From the NCBI RefSeq assembly GCF_017877355.1, contig NZ_JAGIPR010000011.1:62001-126000 (forward strand): a DNA stretch of 64,000 nucleotides. The letters run 5' to 3'. The stretch's first letter is position 1. Every line of letters begins with the position of its first letter. The stretch comes from Chryseobacterium jejuense. Its GTDB lineage: Bacteria; Bacteroidota; Bacteroidia; Flavobacteriales; Weeksellaceae. The notes beneath the pieces were generated by a model. That model was not told the DNA's origin. It saw only the letters and a list, made by a program, of their open reading frames with translations, and searched no databases. Both the position numbers and the translations under genes were made by a program. Shown piece by piece: positions 15,039-23,636 of the stretch.

Positions 15039-17534
15039 TTAAATTAATCCAAACTGTTCGAAATGGTGGGTAAAATGCTTCTTATGCATCAGTTCCCACA
15101 TTTCTTTATTCAGTTTTCCGAATACAAAGTTCATATGCTCTGCCTGTGGATTTTCTTTGTAATACACTACAAATCGTTTCAGGTTATCAACGAATGACTG
15201 TTTGGCGGCTTCCAGATTCTTATGATTTAATTCCGGAAGCGAACCATCCTGTGGTAAGAACGGAGCTGTAAAGTCTTTCGGCATGGCTCTGTGATTGTAA
15301 AGGGAATCCTGCCATTTTTCAAGATGTTCTTCAGGGGTGAAGCATTTCTCTGCTTCCGGTTCACCTAAACTTACCAACACTCCTTGTTCTAAATGCTCAA
15401 TCATTTGCTGTGGAGACATTTTCCCCCATAATGCAGGAGTACTTTCTGTTAAGCCTCCTAATATCTTTTGAACGTTCTTCACATTCAGATCAATGAAAGG
15501 AGATTGTTTCGCTACCAAGGTCAGGATTGTTGCTACACAAACCACCTCATCTCTTTGGTTTATTACTTCAACCAACCATTTTACCACTCCGGATGGGATA
15601 TTTCTTCCTTTAACGCCTCTGTTGATTTTCTCTTTTGCTGTTAAATAAACCGTAATAGTGTCTCCCGCGTATACTGGTTTGAAGAAACTACATTCTTCTA
15701 ATCCGTAATTCGCGATTACAGGTCCTTTTTTACCGGAAACAAATAATCCTGCTGCTGCTGAAAGGATGAAGTATCCGTGAGCAACCGTTTTATCAAAAAT
15801 AGTTCCTGTTAAACTTGTAGCATCTGTATGTGCGTAGAAGTGATCCCATGAAACGTTTGAGAAGTTTACAATATCTGCATCAGTAACGGTTCTTCCTGCT
15901 GTTTCTAAAGAATCTCCAACTTCAACTTCTTCAAAATATTTCTGGAAAGGATGTTTATCTGAGAATTTTTTCTCAGCACCTTGCTGATAAATCTTGGTAA
16001 TAGCTTTCAATACATCCGGAGATCCCTGAATAGCTGTTTTCTGTAAGAAGAAATGAAGACCACTCAGACCGCCCATTTCCTCACCACCTCCCGCTCTACC
16101 GGGACCTCCGTGCATTAATGTCGGAAGCGGTGAACCGTGACCTGTACTTTCTTTGGCATTATCTCTGTTTAACACAAAGATTCTACCGTGTTGAGAAGCC
16201 ATTTTCCACGAAGTTTCGGCGATAAATTTTTCATCATGCGAAACAATAGATCCTACCAAACTTCCTTTTCCTCTTTTTGCCAGTGCAGCCGCTTCTTCAG
16301 CATCTTTGTATGGCATTAATGTAGATACAGGCCCGAAAGCTTCTACATCGTGAGAGATATTTTTTTCGAAAGGCTTGTCATTCAGGAATAGTTTCGGGCT
16401 CATAAATGCACCATTTTCATAATTGGCATCTACCAGCTCATGTTTTCCATCATAGACAAGTTCTGTTTCTGATTTTAAGATATTTACTTTTCTTACAACT
16501 TCTTCATATTGCTGCCTTCCTACCAAAGATCCCATTCTAGTTTCTCTGCTTAACGGGTTTCCGATTTTTGTTTGATCTAAAGCCTTAGATAATGCACTCT
16601 GAACATCACCCATTAAATGCTCAGGAACAATAATTCTTCTGATGGCTGTACATTTCTGACCTGCTTTTGTGGTCATTTCGTTACGAACTTCTTTAATGAA
16701 TAAATCAAATTCCGGAGTTCCCGGTTTTGCTTCCAATCCAAGAATTGAACAGTTTAGGGAATCTGCTTCCATATTGAAACGAACAGCATTTCCTGCAACA
16801 GATGGAAGTGACTTTAGCTTTCTTCCTGTAGTGGCTGAACCCGTAAACAATACAGAATCTCCATCCTGAACATAATCCAGAATATTTCCGGGTTCTCCAC
16901 AAACCAATTGTACTGCACCTTCGGGTAAAACACCACTTTCAATCATATCCTGGAATACCACATTGGTAAGATAAGATCCGAAAGGAGATGGTTTTACGAT
17001 AGATGGTACTCCTGCTAATAATGATGTGGATAATTTTTCCAGCATTCCCCAGACAGGAAAGTTATAGGCATTGATCTGTACAGAAACGCCTTCACTTGGT
17101 GTAAGGATGTGAGTTCCCAAATGAGTTCCGTTGGCAGAAATCTTCTGCGTGTCACCATCTACCCAAAACGGAGTGTTAGGAAGCATTCTCTTCGCCAATC
17201 CTGAATAGGTAAAAAAAGTTCCGAAACCTCCTTCAATATCTACCCAGGAATCAACATGAGTTGCTCCTGTTTTGTATGATAATTCGTAATATTTTTTCTT
17301 TCTTTCTAATAGGTAAAGTGCTACTTTTTTCAACATTTCTCCACGGTCGTAGAAGGTCATGGAAGAAAGGTTTTTGTATCCTACCGTTCTACCATAATCA
17401 AGAGCTTGTTCAAAATTAAGCCCCTCTGTATCAGAAATAGCTACCTGTTCTCCTGTTACAGCATTGTATAAAGGAATTCCGGTTCCGGTTCCTTCTATCC
17501 ATTGTCCGTAGATATAGTTTTTTAGTTTTTCCAT
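15039..17534 (-). CDS. paaZ: Oxepin-CoA hydrolase / 3-oxo-5,6-dehydrosuberyl-CoA semialdehyde dehydrogenase with extra C-terminal domain
   Basis: 831 residues. Residues 1-520 are an aldehyde dehydrogenase with Glu256 (FNMEADS) and catalytic Cys295 (AGQKCTA), the same numbers as in the E. coli enzyme. Residues ~530-680 are a MaoC-like hydratase with Asp564 and His569 in WDHFYAHTD, matching the D-x4-H spacing. The protein opens the oxepin-CoA ring and oxidises the resulting aldehyde in phenylacetate degradation. E. coli PaaZ ends near residue 681; the additional ~145 residues (KMSPQQMIEHLEQGVL … MHKKHFTHHFEQFGLI) look like a DinB/DUF1569-type helical domain. It is the last gene of the paa cluster. 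Confidence 0.93.
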   Translation of the reverse strand: MEKLKNYIYGQWIEGTGTGIPLYNAVTGEQVAISDTEGLNFEQALDYGRTVGYKNLSSMTFYDRGEMLKKVALYLLERKKKYYELSYKTGATHVDSWVDIEGGFGTFFTYSGLAKRMLPNTPFWVDGDTQKISANGTHLGTHILTPSEGVSVQINAYNFPVWGMLEKLSTSLLAGVPSIVKPSPFGSYLTNVVFQDMIESGVLPEGAVQLVCGEPGNILDYVQDGDSVLFTGSATTGRKLKSLPSVAGNAVRFNMEADSLNCSILGLEAKPGTPEFDLFIKEVRNEMTTKAGQKCTAIRRIIVPEHLMGDVQSALSKALDQTKIGNPLSRETRMGSLVGRQQYEEVVRKVNILKSETELVYDGKHELVDANYENGAFMSPKLFLNDKPFEKNISHDVEAFGPVSTLMPYKDAEEAAALAKRGKGSLVGSIVSHDEKFIAETSWKMASQHGRIFVLNRDNAKESTGHGSPLPTLMHGGPGRAGGGEEMGGLSGLHFFLQKTAIQGSPDVLKAITKIYQQGAEKKFSDKHPFQKYFEEVEVGDSLETAGRTVTDADIVNFSNVSWDHFYAHTDATSLTGTIFDKTVAHGYFILSAAAGLFVSGKKGPVIANYGLEECSFFKPVYAGDTITVYLTAKEKINRGVKGRNIPSGVVKWLVEVINQRDEVVCVATILTLVAKQSPFIDLNVKNVQKILGGLTESTPALWGKMSPQQMIEHLEQGVLVSLGEPEAEKCFTPEEHLEKWQDSLYNHRAMPKDFTAPFLPQDGSLPELNHKNLEAAKQSFVDNLKRFVVYYKENPQAEHMNFVFGKLNKEMWELMHKKHFTHHFEQFGLI

Positions 17535-17545
17535 AAAATATTTAA

Positions 17546-17649
17546 TTTAACAATGTAACAATCTAACAGTTTACCAATACTGAGATGCTTCACTCTGCTC
17601 AGCATGACAATTGACTGTTACATTTTCACATTGGTATATTGCTACATTT
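17546..17649. repeat. 8-nt-periodic inverted repeat, site 1 (esterase/paaZ junction)
   Basis: The left arm reads TAACAATG-TAACAATC-TAACAGTT-TACCAATA, a strict 8-base period. The right arm is the approximate reverse complement (TGTTACAT-TTTCACAT-TGGTATAT-TGCTACAT). The loop holds a second motif (17582-17609, GAGATGCTTC … CAGCATGACA) also seen at 26358-26385. Confidence 0.75.
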
Positions 17650-17654
17650 ATAAT

Positions 17655-18482
17655 TTATTTCGGTTCCTGATATGGAAACATTTTCACCAATCCTTCGTAT
17701 AAACTTCTGTGAAGAATGGTTGCATGGTTGTCTGTTTCCATCATTTTGTATTCTACTGTCCAGTTTTTCTTGCCTGTTTTTTTCAAAACATCATATAGAC
17801 CTTCTGCATCTTTTATCATTACAGGATGTTCTCCTTTTCCTACAGAAAAGTAAACGAATTTCTTAGTATCTGCAGATTTTGCAAGTAATTGAGGAGCCTG
17901 CTTTAAAAGACTTTCATCATCCCACCATAAACTTGGACTGATGATGAAGTAATTGTTGAACATTTCCGGTTTCTTCAATAAAATTTCCGTTGCTAACAAC
18001 CCACCAAGAGATTGTCCGAACAGATATTTCTCCGTTGTTTTAAACTGGCTTTCAACATAAGGTTTCAATTCTTTTTCAAAAAAGGTGATAAACTTATCTG
18101 AATGTCCTGTTGTAGGATAATCTTTCTGTAAATCCTTCAAATCTGTATGAAAAGTAAAATCCCTTTTTCTGTCTATATTCGCAATTCCCACCACAATGGT
18201 TTCCGGCATGGAATACATCTGATTAAAGAACTGCACTAATCCTGTCACATGGATAAAGTCTTCATTCATACTTCCATCTAAAAGATAGATGATTGGATAT
18301 GATTTCGTTTTATCATATCCATGTGGAAGATAAATATTCAACGTTCTGTCTTCATTTAACGTTTTGGACTTAATCGTCCTCACTTCTCCTATTGTAAGTG
18401 GTTTTGTAGCAACCGTCTGTGCTGACAGCATACTACCCACCGCAAACATTATGCTGCATGCAAGTACAATTTTTTTAATCAT
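17655..18482 (-). CDS. Secreted alpha/beta-hydrolase esterase (esterase D/Fes-like)
   Basis: 275 residues with a signal peptide (…AVGSMLSAQ). YLPHGYDKTKSYPIIYLLDG is typical of the putative esterase (PF00756) family; the nucleophile Ser lies in LFGQSLGGLLA and the His in ETDNHATILHRSLYEG. It is inserted between paaY and paaZ with an 8-nt repeat on its downstream side. Its periplasmic location argues against a step on CoA esters; it might release phenylacetate or other acids from esters before uptake, but that is inference from context only. Confidence 0.8.
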   Translation of the reverse strand: MIKKIVLACSIMFAVGSMLSAQTVATKPLTIGEVRTIKSKTLNEDRTLNIYLPHGYDKTKSYPIIYLLDGSMNEDFIHVTGLVQFFNQMYSMPETIVVGIANIDRKRDFTFHTDLKDLQKDYPTTGHSDKFITFFEKELKPYVESQFKTTEKYLFGQSLGGLLATEILLKKPEMFNNYFIISPSLWWDDESLLKQAPQLLAKSADTKKFVYFSVGKGEHPVMIKDAEGLYDVLKKTGKKNWTVEYKMMETDNHATILHRSLYEGLVKMFPYQEPK

Positions 18483-18501
18483 ATTTAATTTTAAATGATC
18501 A

Positions 18502-19095
18502 TTATTTTACATCATCCCAGATACTGTAATCCACAATTTTGGTTGGAATCTGCTGAACATATTCTGTAAAAGGCTCACATGGTAAAATAGCTTCTTTTCC
18601 TTCTCTTGCCAGCTCCTGATACAGTTTTGTTCCTTCTGTTTTCCAGTGTATCATTTCATCAGAAACGTCACGGATAATTTTTGCTGGGCTTCCTACAATC
18701 AATTTTCTAGGTTCGCATCTAAAATTAGCAGGAACGAATGCTAAAGCGCCAACGATACTTTCATCACCGATATAAGCTTTGTCCATCACAACAGAATTCA
18801 TTCCAATCAAACAGTTCTTTCCGATATGCCCGGAGTGAATAATCGCTCCATGTCCAATATGCGCGGATTCCTCTAAAATGGTTTCTATATTCGGGAAAAC
18901 ATGAAGCGTACAGTTCTCCTGAACATTGGCTCCATCTTTAATGATAATTTTCCCCCAGTCGCCACGGATCACCGCATTCGGACCGATATAGACTTCTTCA
19001 CCAATTTCCACATTCCCGATAATCACCGCCTGCGGATGAATGTAAGCAGATGGTTTTATAATGGGACGGATTCCGTGATATGAGTAGATGTTCAT
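18502..19095 (-). CDS. paaY: PaaY, hexapeptide-repeat thioesterase of the phenylacetate pathway
   Basis: 197 residues, about the length of E. coli PaaY (196). A left-handed beta-helix is indicated by hexapeptide repeats such as AVIIGNVEIGEEVYIGPNAV. The gamma-carbonic-anhydrase-type metal ligands appear as HVFP, HIGHGAIIHSGHIG. PaaY is known to hydrolyse dead-end CoA adducts formed when the pathway stalls. It follows paaJ in the cluster. Confidence 0.85.
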   Translation of the reverse strand: MNIYSYHGIRPIIKPSAYIHPQAVIIGNVEIGEEVYIGPNAVIRGDWGKIIIKDGANVQENCTLHVFPNIETILEESAHIGHGAIIHSGHIGKNCLIGMNSVVMDKAYIGDESIVGALAFVPANFRCEPRKLIVGSPAKIIRDVSDEMIHWKTEGTKLYQELAREGKEAILPCEPFTEYVQQIPTKIVDYSIWDDVK

Positions 19096-19107
19096 AAAAT
19101 TTAAATT

Positions 19108-19187
19108 TAATGTACCAATTTAACAATGTAGCAGTCTAGCAATAGATCAATATTGTTATATTGGTAAACTGTTACATTGTTACATTA
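19108..19187. repeat. 8-nt-periodic inverted repeat, site 2 (paaJ/paaY junction)
   Basis: Left arm TGTACCAATTTAACAATG-TAGCAGTC-TAGCAATA and right arm ATTGTTAT-ATTGGTAA-ACTGTTAC-ATTGTTAC are inverted copies built of 8-base units. It ends nine bases before the paaJ stop codon. Confidence 0.75.
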
Positions 19188-19196
19188 TTTAAAAAG

Positions 19197-20402
19197 TTAT
19201 ACTTTTTCAATAACCATTGCATATCCTTGCCCGACACCGATACAAAGGGTACACAATGCATATTTTTTATCTTGTTTCTGAAGTTCCATGGCAGCAGAAC
19301 CAATGATTCTTGCTCCGGAAACTCCCAGTGGGTGACCGATGGCAATCGCCCCTCCATTTGGATTTATTCTTGCATCATTATCCTGTAAACCTAAGCTTCT
19401 TGTTACGGCTAATGCCTGTGCTGCAAAGGCTTCATTCAGTTCGATGATATCCATATCATTAAGAGACAGGTTTAATCTCTTTAATAGTTTTTGAGTTGCT
19501 TCTACAGGCCCGATTCCCATGATTCTTGGTTCTACACCGGCTACGGAAGATCCAAGAATTTTTGCTTTTGGTTTTAAACCATATTTTTTTACAGCTTCTT
19601 CGCTGGCTAAGATTAAAGCAGCTGCTCCATCATTCATTCCGGAAGCATTTCCCGCCGTTACTGTTCCTTCTTTTCTGAAAGCCGGACGAAGTTTTCCTAA
19701 CCCTTCCATAGAAGAGGTTGGTTTAATAAACTCATCTTTTTCAAAAACAATTGGATCTCCTTTTCTCTGTGGAATTTCAACTTTCACAATTTCTTCTGCC
19801 AATCTTCCGCTTTCCTGAGCTTTAGTAGCTTTTTGTTGAGACCAAAGGGCAAATTTATCCTGATCTTCTCTGTTGATCTGATGCATGTCTGCAAGATTTT
19901 CTGCAGTTTCACCCATTCCATCAACGCCATACATTTCTTTCATCTTCGGATTGATAAATCTCCATCCAAAAGTGGTATCATACATCTGGCTGTCTCTTCC
20001 GAAAGCAGCACTAGGCTTTGACATTACATAAGGAGAACGCGTCATATGCTCTACTCCACCTGCAATATAAATCTCACCCTCACCCGCTGCAATCGAACGG
20101 AATGCATTTGCTACAGCAGACATTCCGGAAGCACATAGTCTGTTGACTGTCTCACCACCAATTTTATAAGGAAGCCCAGCTAATAAAAGCCCCATTCTTG
20201 CAACGTTTCTGTTATCTTCTCCTGCCTGATTGGCACATCCGAAAATAACGTCTTCAATTTCCTCCACAGGAACTTCAGGGTTTCTTGCCACCACTTCTTT
20301 AATAACAATAGCAGCAAGATCATCTGCTCTTACTTCTGATAACCCTCCCTGTAACTTTGAAATGGGAGTTCTGACATAGTCTATGATGTATACGTTGTTC
20401 AT
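19197..20402 (-). CDS. paaJ: 3-oxoadipyl-CoA / 3-oxo-5,6-dehydrosuberyl-CoA thiolase
   Basis: 401 residues from the ATG at 20402 (MNNVYIIDYVRTPISK). The open frame continues nine codons upstream through repeat-derived sequence (LNCYIKII), which I exclude. Thiolase residues are evident: nucleophile Cys in NRLCASGMSAVANAF, NEAFAAQALAV, GGAIAIGHPLGVSGARI and the second Cys in LCIGVGQGYAMVIE. It performs the two thiolytic steps that yield acetyl-CoA and succinyl-CoA in the Paa pathway (PaaJ/PcaF family). Confidence 0.9.
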   Translation of the reverse strand: MNNVYIIDYVRTPISKLQGGLSEVRADDLAAIVIKEVVARNPEVPVEEIEDVIFGCANQAGEDNRNVARMGLLLAGLPYKIGGETVNRLCASGMSAVANAFRSIAAGEGEIYIAGGVEHMTRSPYVMSKPSAAFGRDSQMYDTTFGWRFINPKMKEMYGVDGMGETAENLADMHQINREDQDKFALWSQQKATKAQESGRLAEEIVKVEIPQRKGDPIVFEKDEFIKPTSSMEGLGKLRPAFRKEGTVTAGNASGMNDGAAALILASEEAVKKYGLKPKAKILGSSVAGVEPRIMGIGPVEATQKLLKRLNLSLNDMDIIELNEAFAAQALAVTRSLGLQDNDARINPNGGAIAIGHPLGVSGARIIGSAAMELQKQDKKYALCTLCIGVGQGYAMVIEKV

Positions 20403-20410
20403 AATTATTT

Positions 20411-20448
20411 TAATATAACAATTTAGCAATGTAACAGTGTAACAATAC
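20411..20448. repeat. 8-nt-periodic repeat, left half of split site 3
   Basis: TAACAATTTAGCAATG-TAACAGTG-TAACAATA. The matching right half is at 20836-20876, on the other side of the four-helix-bundle gene. Confidence 0.7.
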
Positions 20449-20810
20449 TAGATTGATTGATTTTTATTTAAACTTGTACTTAATATTTTATATATAATCT
20501 TTCCAATCTCTGTAATCTGAATTTCTAATTTTTCCTCAAAAGGATATGTTTTAGAATGCTTACACAGATATAGCCAATATTTAGTTTCTTCCAGTTCTTT
20601 AGCTGCAATTTTAATTTTATTTACAAAATCATTCTTACTGTGAGGATTTTGTACCTCAAAAGCATTTGCACCTATACTTGTTCCGGAACGTAATAGTTGT
20701 TTTGCTATAACAAATTTTCTTTTTTCTTCTAACAATTCACAAAATTCAATTATATCTAACGAAAATTGAACAGTTTTCTCAATTAATGGATTATTCTCGA
20801 AATTTATCAT
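20448..20810 (-). CDS. Four-helix-bundle protein (S23/IVP-like)
   Basis: 120 residues, all helical, with the family landmarks KTVQFSLDIIEFCELLE, RSGTSIGANAFEVQNPHSKN, ELEETKYWLYLCK and IGKIIYKILSTS. The family (TIGR02436) was first seen in intervening sequences of 23S rRNA genes and is also found free in Bacteroidota genomes; its function is unsettled. Here it lies in the middle of the paa cluster, exactly between the two halves of an intergenic repeat, and its TAG stop codon touches one of them. Confidence 0.85.
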   Translation of the reverse strand: MINFENNPLIEKTVQFSLDIIEFCELLEEKRKFVIAKQLLRSGTSIGANAFEVQNPHSKNDFVNKIKIAAKELEETKYWLYLCKHSKTYPFEEKLEIQITEIGKIIYKILSTSLNKNQSI

Positions 20811-20835
20811 TTGTGTTAGAAATTAATTTTATTTC

Positions 20836-20876
20836 ATTATTGGTACATTGTTATACTGGTATATTGTTACATTGAA
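20836..20876. repeat. 8-nt-periodic repeat, right half of split site 3
   Basis: ATTGGTAC-ATTGTTAT-ACTGGTAT-ATTGTTAC-ATTG, complementary to the left half at 20411-20448. It lies just after the paaI stop codon. Confidence 0.7.
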
Positions 20877-20877
20877 C

Positions 20878-21291
20878 TTATAGTTCAGTTACTTTTTTTC
20901 CGATCTTATATACCGTTCCTACAAATTTTGCAATCAGCTCCTGATTTTGATTGGTAATCTGAATATCATAAACGGCTGTTTTTCTCGTGTCATTCACCAA
21001 CACACTTTCTGCTCTGAAGATATCACCTTCTTTTCCTGCTTTAGTAAAATTGATGATACAGTTCAGTGCTACGGCAGCATCTCCGGTATTGTTGGAAGAA
21101 AATGCCAGCGCAGAGTCTGCAAAAGCAAAGGTAACCCCGCCATGAACTGTTTTAAGCCCATTAATCATATCTTTCTTGATGGGCATTTCTATTAAACAGT
21201 AATTTTCTTTTACTTCAATCATCTTGATATTCATCCACTGGGAAAAATAATCCTGATTGAACATATAATCTGCTACTTGTCTTGGATTCAT
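20878..21291 (-). CDS. paaI: Hydroxyphenylacetyl-CoA thioesterase PaaI
   Basis: 137 residues, a single hotdog fold. The PaaI signature HGGVTFAFADSALAFSSN contains the catalytic Asp region, followed by ALNCIINFTKAGKEGDIFRA. PaaI hydrolyses aberrant ring-hydroxylated or dead-end CoA thioesters, preventing CoA sequestration. It follows two non-paa genes (DUF2971 and a 102-residue protein). Confidence 0.9.
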   Translation of the reverse strand: MNPRQVADYMFNQDYFSQWMNIKMIEVKENYCLIEMPIKKDMINGLKTVHGGVTFAFADSALAFSSNNTGDAAVALNCIINFTKAGKEGDIFRAESVLVNDTRKTAVYDIQITNQNQELIAKFVGTVYKIGKKVTEL

Positions 21292-21300
21292 TTCTATTAA

Positions 21301-21609
21301 TTATATGTTTGATATTTCTTCATACAGCTCATCGGATAATCTGTCATAAACACTCATCGTTTTACCCAGAATGATTTGCTCGTATGAAAGATTTTCTGAG
21401 TCTGATGAATTTTCAGAGGGATATGATTCATTTAAATCAATTCCATTTTCGTTGGCTAATCTTTTGATCAGCTCTTTATATTTCTCATTAAACTTTCCTA
21501 ACAGCTCAAACCTTTCCTCAGCATTTACAGAGGAAGCTTCCTGAGTTAAATACTGTTTCTCAATTAAAAGCCTTGTCTCCAGCTCTGCTCTGAATTCATC
21601 TATATTCAT
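21301..21609 (-). CDS. Acidic hypothetical protein inserted in the paa cluster
   Basis: 102 residues, no signal peptide, mainly helical and acidic, with a Ser/Glu-rich centre (SYPSENSSDSENLSYEQ). No family is recognised. It lies 28 bases after the DUF2971 gene and 9 bases before paaI, so it should be cotranscribed with the paa genes. Confidence 0.6.
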   Translation of the reverse strand: MNIDEFRAELETRLLIEKQYLTQEASSVNAEERFELLGKFNEKYKELIKRLANENGIDLNESYPSENSSDSENLSYEQIILGKTMSVYDRLSDELYEEISNI

Positions 21610-21637
21610 TTTTTAATGTAAAAATCAACTATAATAT

Positions 21638-22378
21638 TTATACTTTAATTTTTTCTAAGAATAATTGGTATGAATCTGCTTTTCTACTAACCTGGTAAAA
21701 ATTAATTCCTCTATTAGAAAGATTATTGATCATTTTATCCTTATGCTCTGGACACATTTTAAAACCAAAGATTATAGACTTTAAACATCTCTCATTATAT
21801 CCTTGATTTCCCGGTAATCCTGTTATAATTCTCATTTCATCTTCATATGCCCAACATTTTGATTTATTTCCAAAAAGACTATTAATAATTATTCTATGAT
21901 TTTGATTAATAACCATAGAATCTATTTTATAAACATTTTGAGAATAATTTGTTTTCAACAAATGCACTTGAGTTTTTAAATATTTCTCTTTCGAATTATA
22001 TTTAATATCCAAATCTTCCAATGTTTCAAAATCATATTCAACGCAAAAGCCTTTATGACCTTCCGAATAATGTGCCCACATTAATTCGTTTAAATTATTT
22101 TTGGAAAGACTATAAACACCATAAGTTTTAAATAACTCGACAAGCTTCACTTGGGTATCAACCAAATTTTCAACCTTTTGACTATCAAATTTTGTTAGTT
22201 TAAAAAAATCAAAAAGTTTAAGCCCAAAATTTGCTTCCCTTCTTAAATTATCAACATTATAAAGTGCTTCGCTGGGATCATTCAAATCTTCTAGCTTTGA
22301 TGACCAAAAACGATTTTCAATAATGGATTGTAAATCTCTATCAAAATTTGCAGCACCTCTATATTTATATAATTTCAT
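21638..22378 (-). CDS. DUF2971 protein inserted in the paa cluster
   Basis: 246 residues. MKLYKYRGAANFDRDLQSII, FWSSKLEDLNDPSEALYN, YGVYSLSKNNLNELMWAHYS and EGHKGFCVEYDF are DUF2971 features. The family is widespread, often in accessory or defence neighbourhoods, and has no settled biochemical role. Its start lies one base after the paaH stop codon, so translation is coupled to paaH. Its codons are distinctly more AT-rich (many AAT, ATT, TTA) than in paaH or paaI, suggesting later insertion together with the next gene. Confidence 0.85.
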   Translation of the reverse strand: MKLYKYRGAANFDRDLQSIIENRFWSSKLEDLNDPSEALYNVDNLRREANFGLKLFDFFKLTKFDSQKVENLVDTQVKLVELFKTYGVYSLSKNNLNELMWAHYSEGHKGFCVEYDFETLEDLDIKYNSKEKYLKTQVHLLKTNYSQNVYKIDSMVINQNHRIIINSLFGNKSKCWAYEDEMRIITGLPGNQGYNERCLKSIIFGFKMCPEHKDKMINNLSNRGINFYQVSRKADSYQLFLEKIKV

Positions 22379-22379
22379 A

Positions 22380-23510
22380 TTACAATTTTCTCAGCAAAGG
22401 ACTTTGTCTGTATCTTTCTTCCTGATATTCTTCGTATAGGTTCTGAAGGGTTTCGGAGATTTTTGAATATCCAATTTCTTGCCCCCAACCTAATAATCCT
22501 TTAGGATAGTTTACTCCTTTCTGCATTGCCAGTTCTATATCTTCATCATTCGCAACTCCCAGTCTTTTAGCTTCAACAGCTTCATTGATCAGCATGGAAA
22601 TGATTCTTAAAAAGATCTGTTGATAAAGAGCTTCGTCTTTCTGCGCTTCCGGTTTTATTGCTCCCTCGCTATAATCATAGAAGCCTTTTCCTGTTTTTCT
22701 TCCGTGAAGTTTAGCCTCAGACATTCTCTGTTGAAGGAGAGACGGTTTGTATTTAGGATCATAGAAATAATCTTTGTAAACTGTTGTTGTTACCGCAAAG
22801 TTTACATCTACTCCAATAAGGTCCATCAATTCAAAAGGTCCCATTTTGAAGTTTCCAAGAGTTTTCATTGCTTCATCTACCTGTTCCGGTGTTGCGATAT
22901 TTTCTTCAACAATTCTTAGAGCTTCACCATAATATGGGCGGGCAATTCTGTTAACGATAAATCCTGGAATATCTTTAGCAATAACAGGCATTTTTCCCCA
23001 TTCTTTCATGAGGTTGTATATTTTTTCAGCTAACGTTTTTTCTGTTAATAATGATGGAATGACTTCCACCAAAGGCATCAACGGAGCCGGATTGAAAAAG
23101 TGAATTCCGATAAAACGCTCCGGTTTCTTTAGTTCTGCACCAAGAGAGGTGATAGAGATGGATGATGTATTGGAACCGATGATACAGTCTTCAGAAACAT
23201 AAGTTTCAAGTTCTGTAAAAACCTTTGTCTTGATGTCTTTGTTTTCAATAATCGCTTCGATAACCAAATTGGAATCTTTTAGATCCTGCAAAGCTTCACC
23301 TTTTACAATATTGTTTTTGATCTCTGCGGCTTTTTCCTGAGAAATTTTTCCTTTTTCAGCTAATTTCTGAAGGGTTTTCTCTAAACCTGTAAGTGCTTTA
23401 TCTATTTGTGGAGCATTAGCATCGAATAAAACGACCTTGCATCCTGCTGTTGCAGCCACCTGAGCAATTCCAACGCCCATGGTTCCTGCCCCAATAATTC
23501 CAATATTCAT
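22380..23510 (-). CDS. paaH: 3-hydroxyadipyl-CoA dehydrogenase
   Basis: 376 residues. NAD-binding motif GAGTMGVGIAQVAATAG at residues 6-22, catalytic region GIHFFNPAPLMPLVEV and FIVNRIARPYYGEALR. This is a single 3-hydroxyacyl-CoA dehydrogenase rather than the longer E. coli PaaH with a duplicated C-terminal half. It oxidises 3-hydroxyadipyl-CoA to the 3-oxo form in the beta-oxidation part of the pathway. Confidence 0.88.
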   Translation of the reverse strand: MNIGIIGAGTMGVGIAQVAATAGCKVVLFDANAPQIDKALTGLEKTLQKLAEKGKISQEKAAEIKNNIVKGEALQDLKDSNLVIEAIIENKDIKTKVFTELETYVSEDCIIGSNTSSISITSLGAELKKPERFIGIHFFNPAPLMPLVEVIPSLLTEKTLAEKIYNLMKEWGKMPVIAKDIPGFIVNRIARPYYGEALRIVEENIATPEQVDEAMKTLGNFKMGPFELMDLIGVDVNFAVTTTVYKDYFYDPKYKPSLLQQRMSEAKLHGRKTGKGFYDYSEGAIKPEAQKDEALYQQIFLRIISMLINEAVEAKRLGVANDEDIELAMQKGVNYPKGLLGWGQEIGYSKISETLQNLYEEYQEERYRQSPLLRKL

Positions 23511-23522
23511 AGTTAAAAAAAG

Positions 23523-23634
23523 TAATGTAACAATGTATCAGTTTACCAATGTAACAATTTTATCAAAAAATTGAATCTTGCCTAAGCATGTATATTGATT
23601 GGTAAACTGCTACATTGATAAATTGTTATATTAA
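23523..23634. repeat. 8-nt-periodic inverted repeat, site 4 (paaG/paaH junction)
   Basis: TAACAATG-TATCAGTT-TACCAATG-TAACAATT on the left; ATTGGTAA-ACTGCTAC-ATTGATAA-ATTGTTAT on the right, about 38 bases between arms. Confidence 0.75.
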
Positions 23635-23636
23635 TC

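Noticed and set aside
19161..19388. Plus-strand frame overlapping paaJ
   Set aside because: It runs antisense through paaJ and the repeat and shows no domain; a shadow of the real gene.
20448..20810. An intervening sequence of a 23S rRNA gene
   Set aside because: The protein family is associated with such sequences, but no rRNA sequence flanks the gene here.
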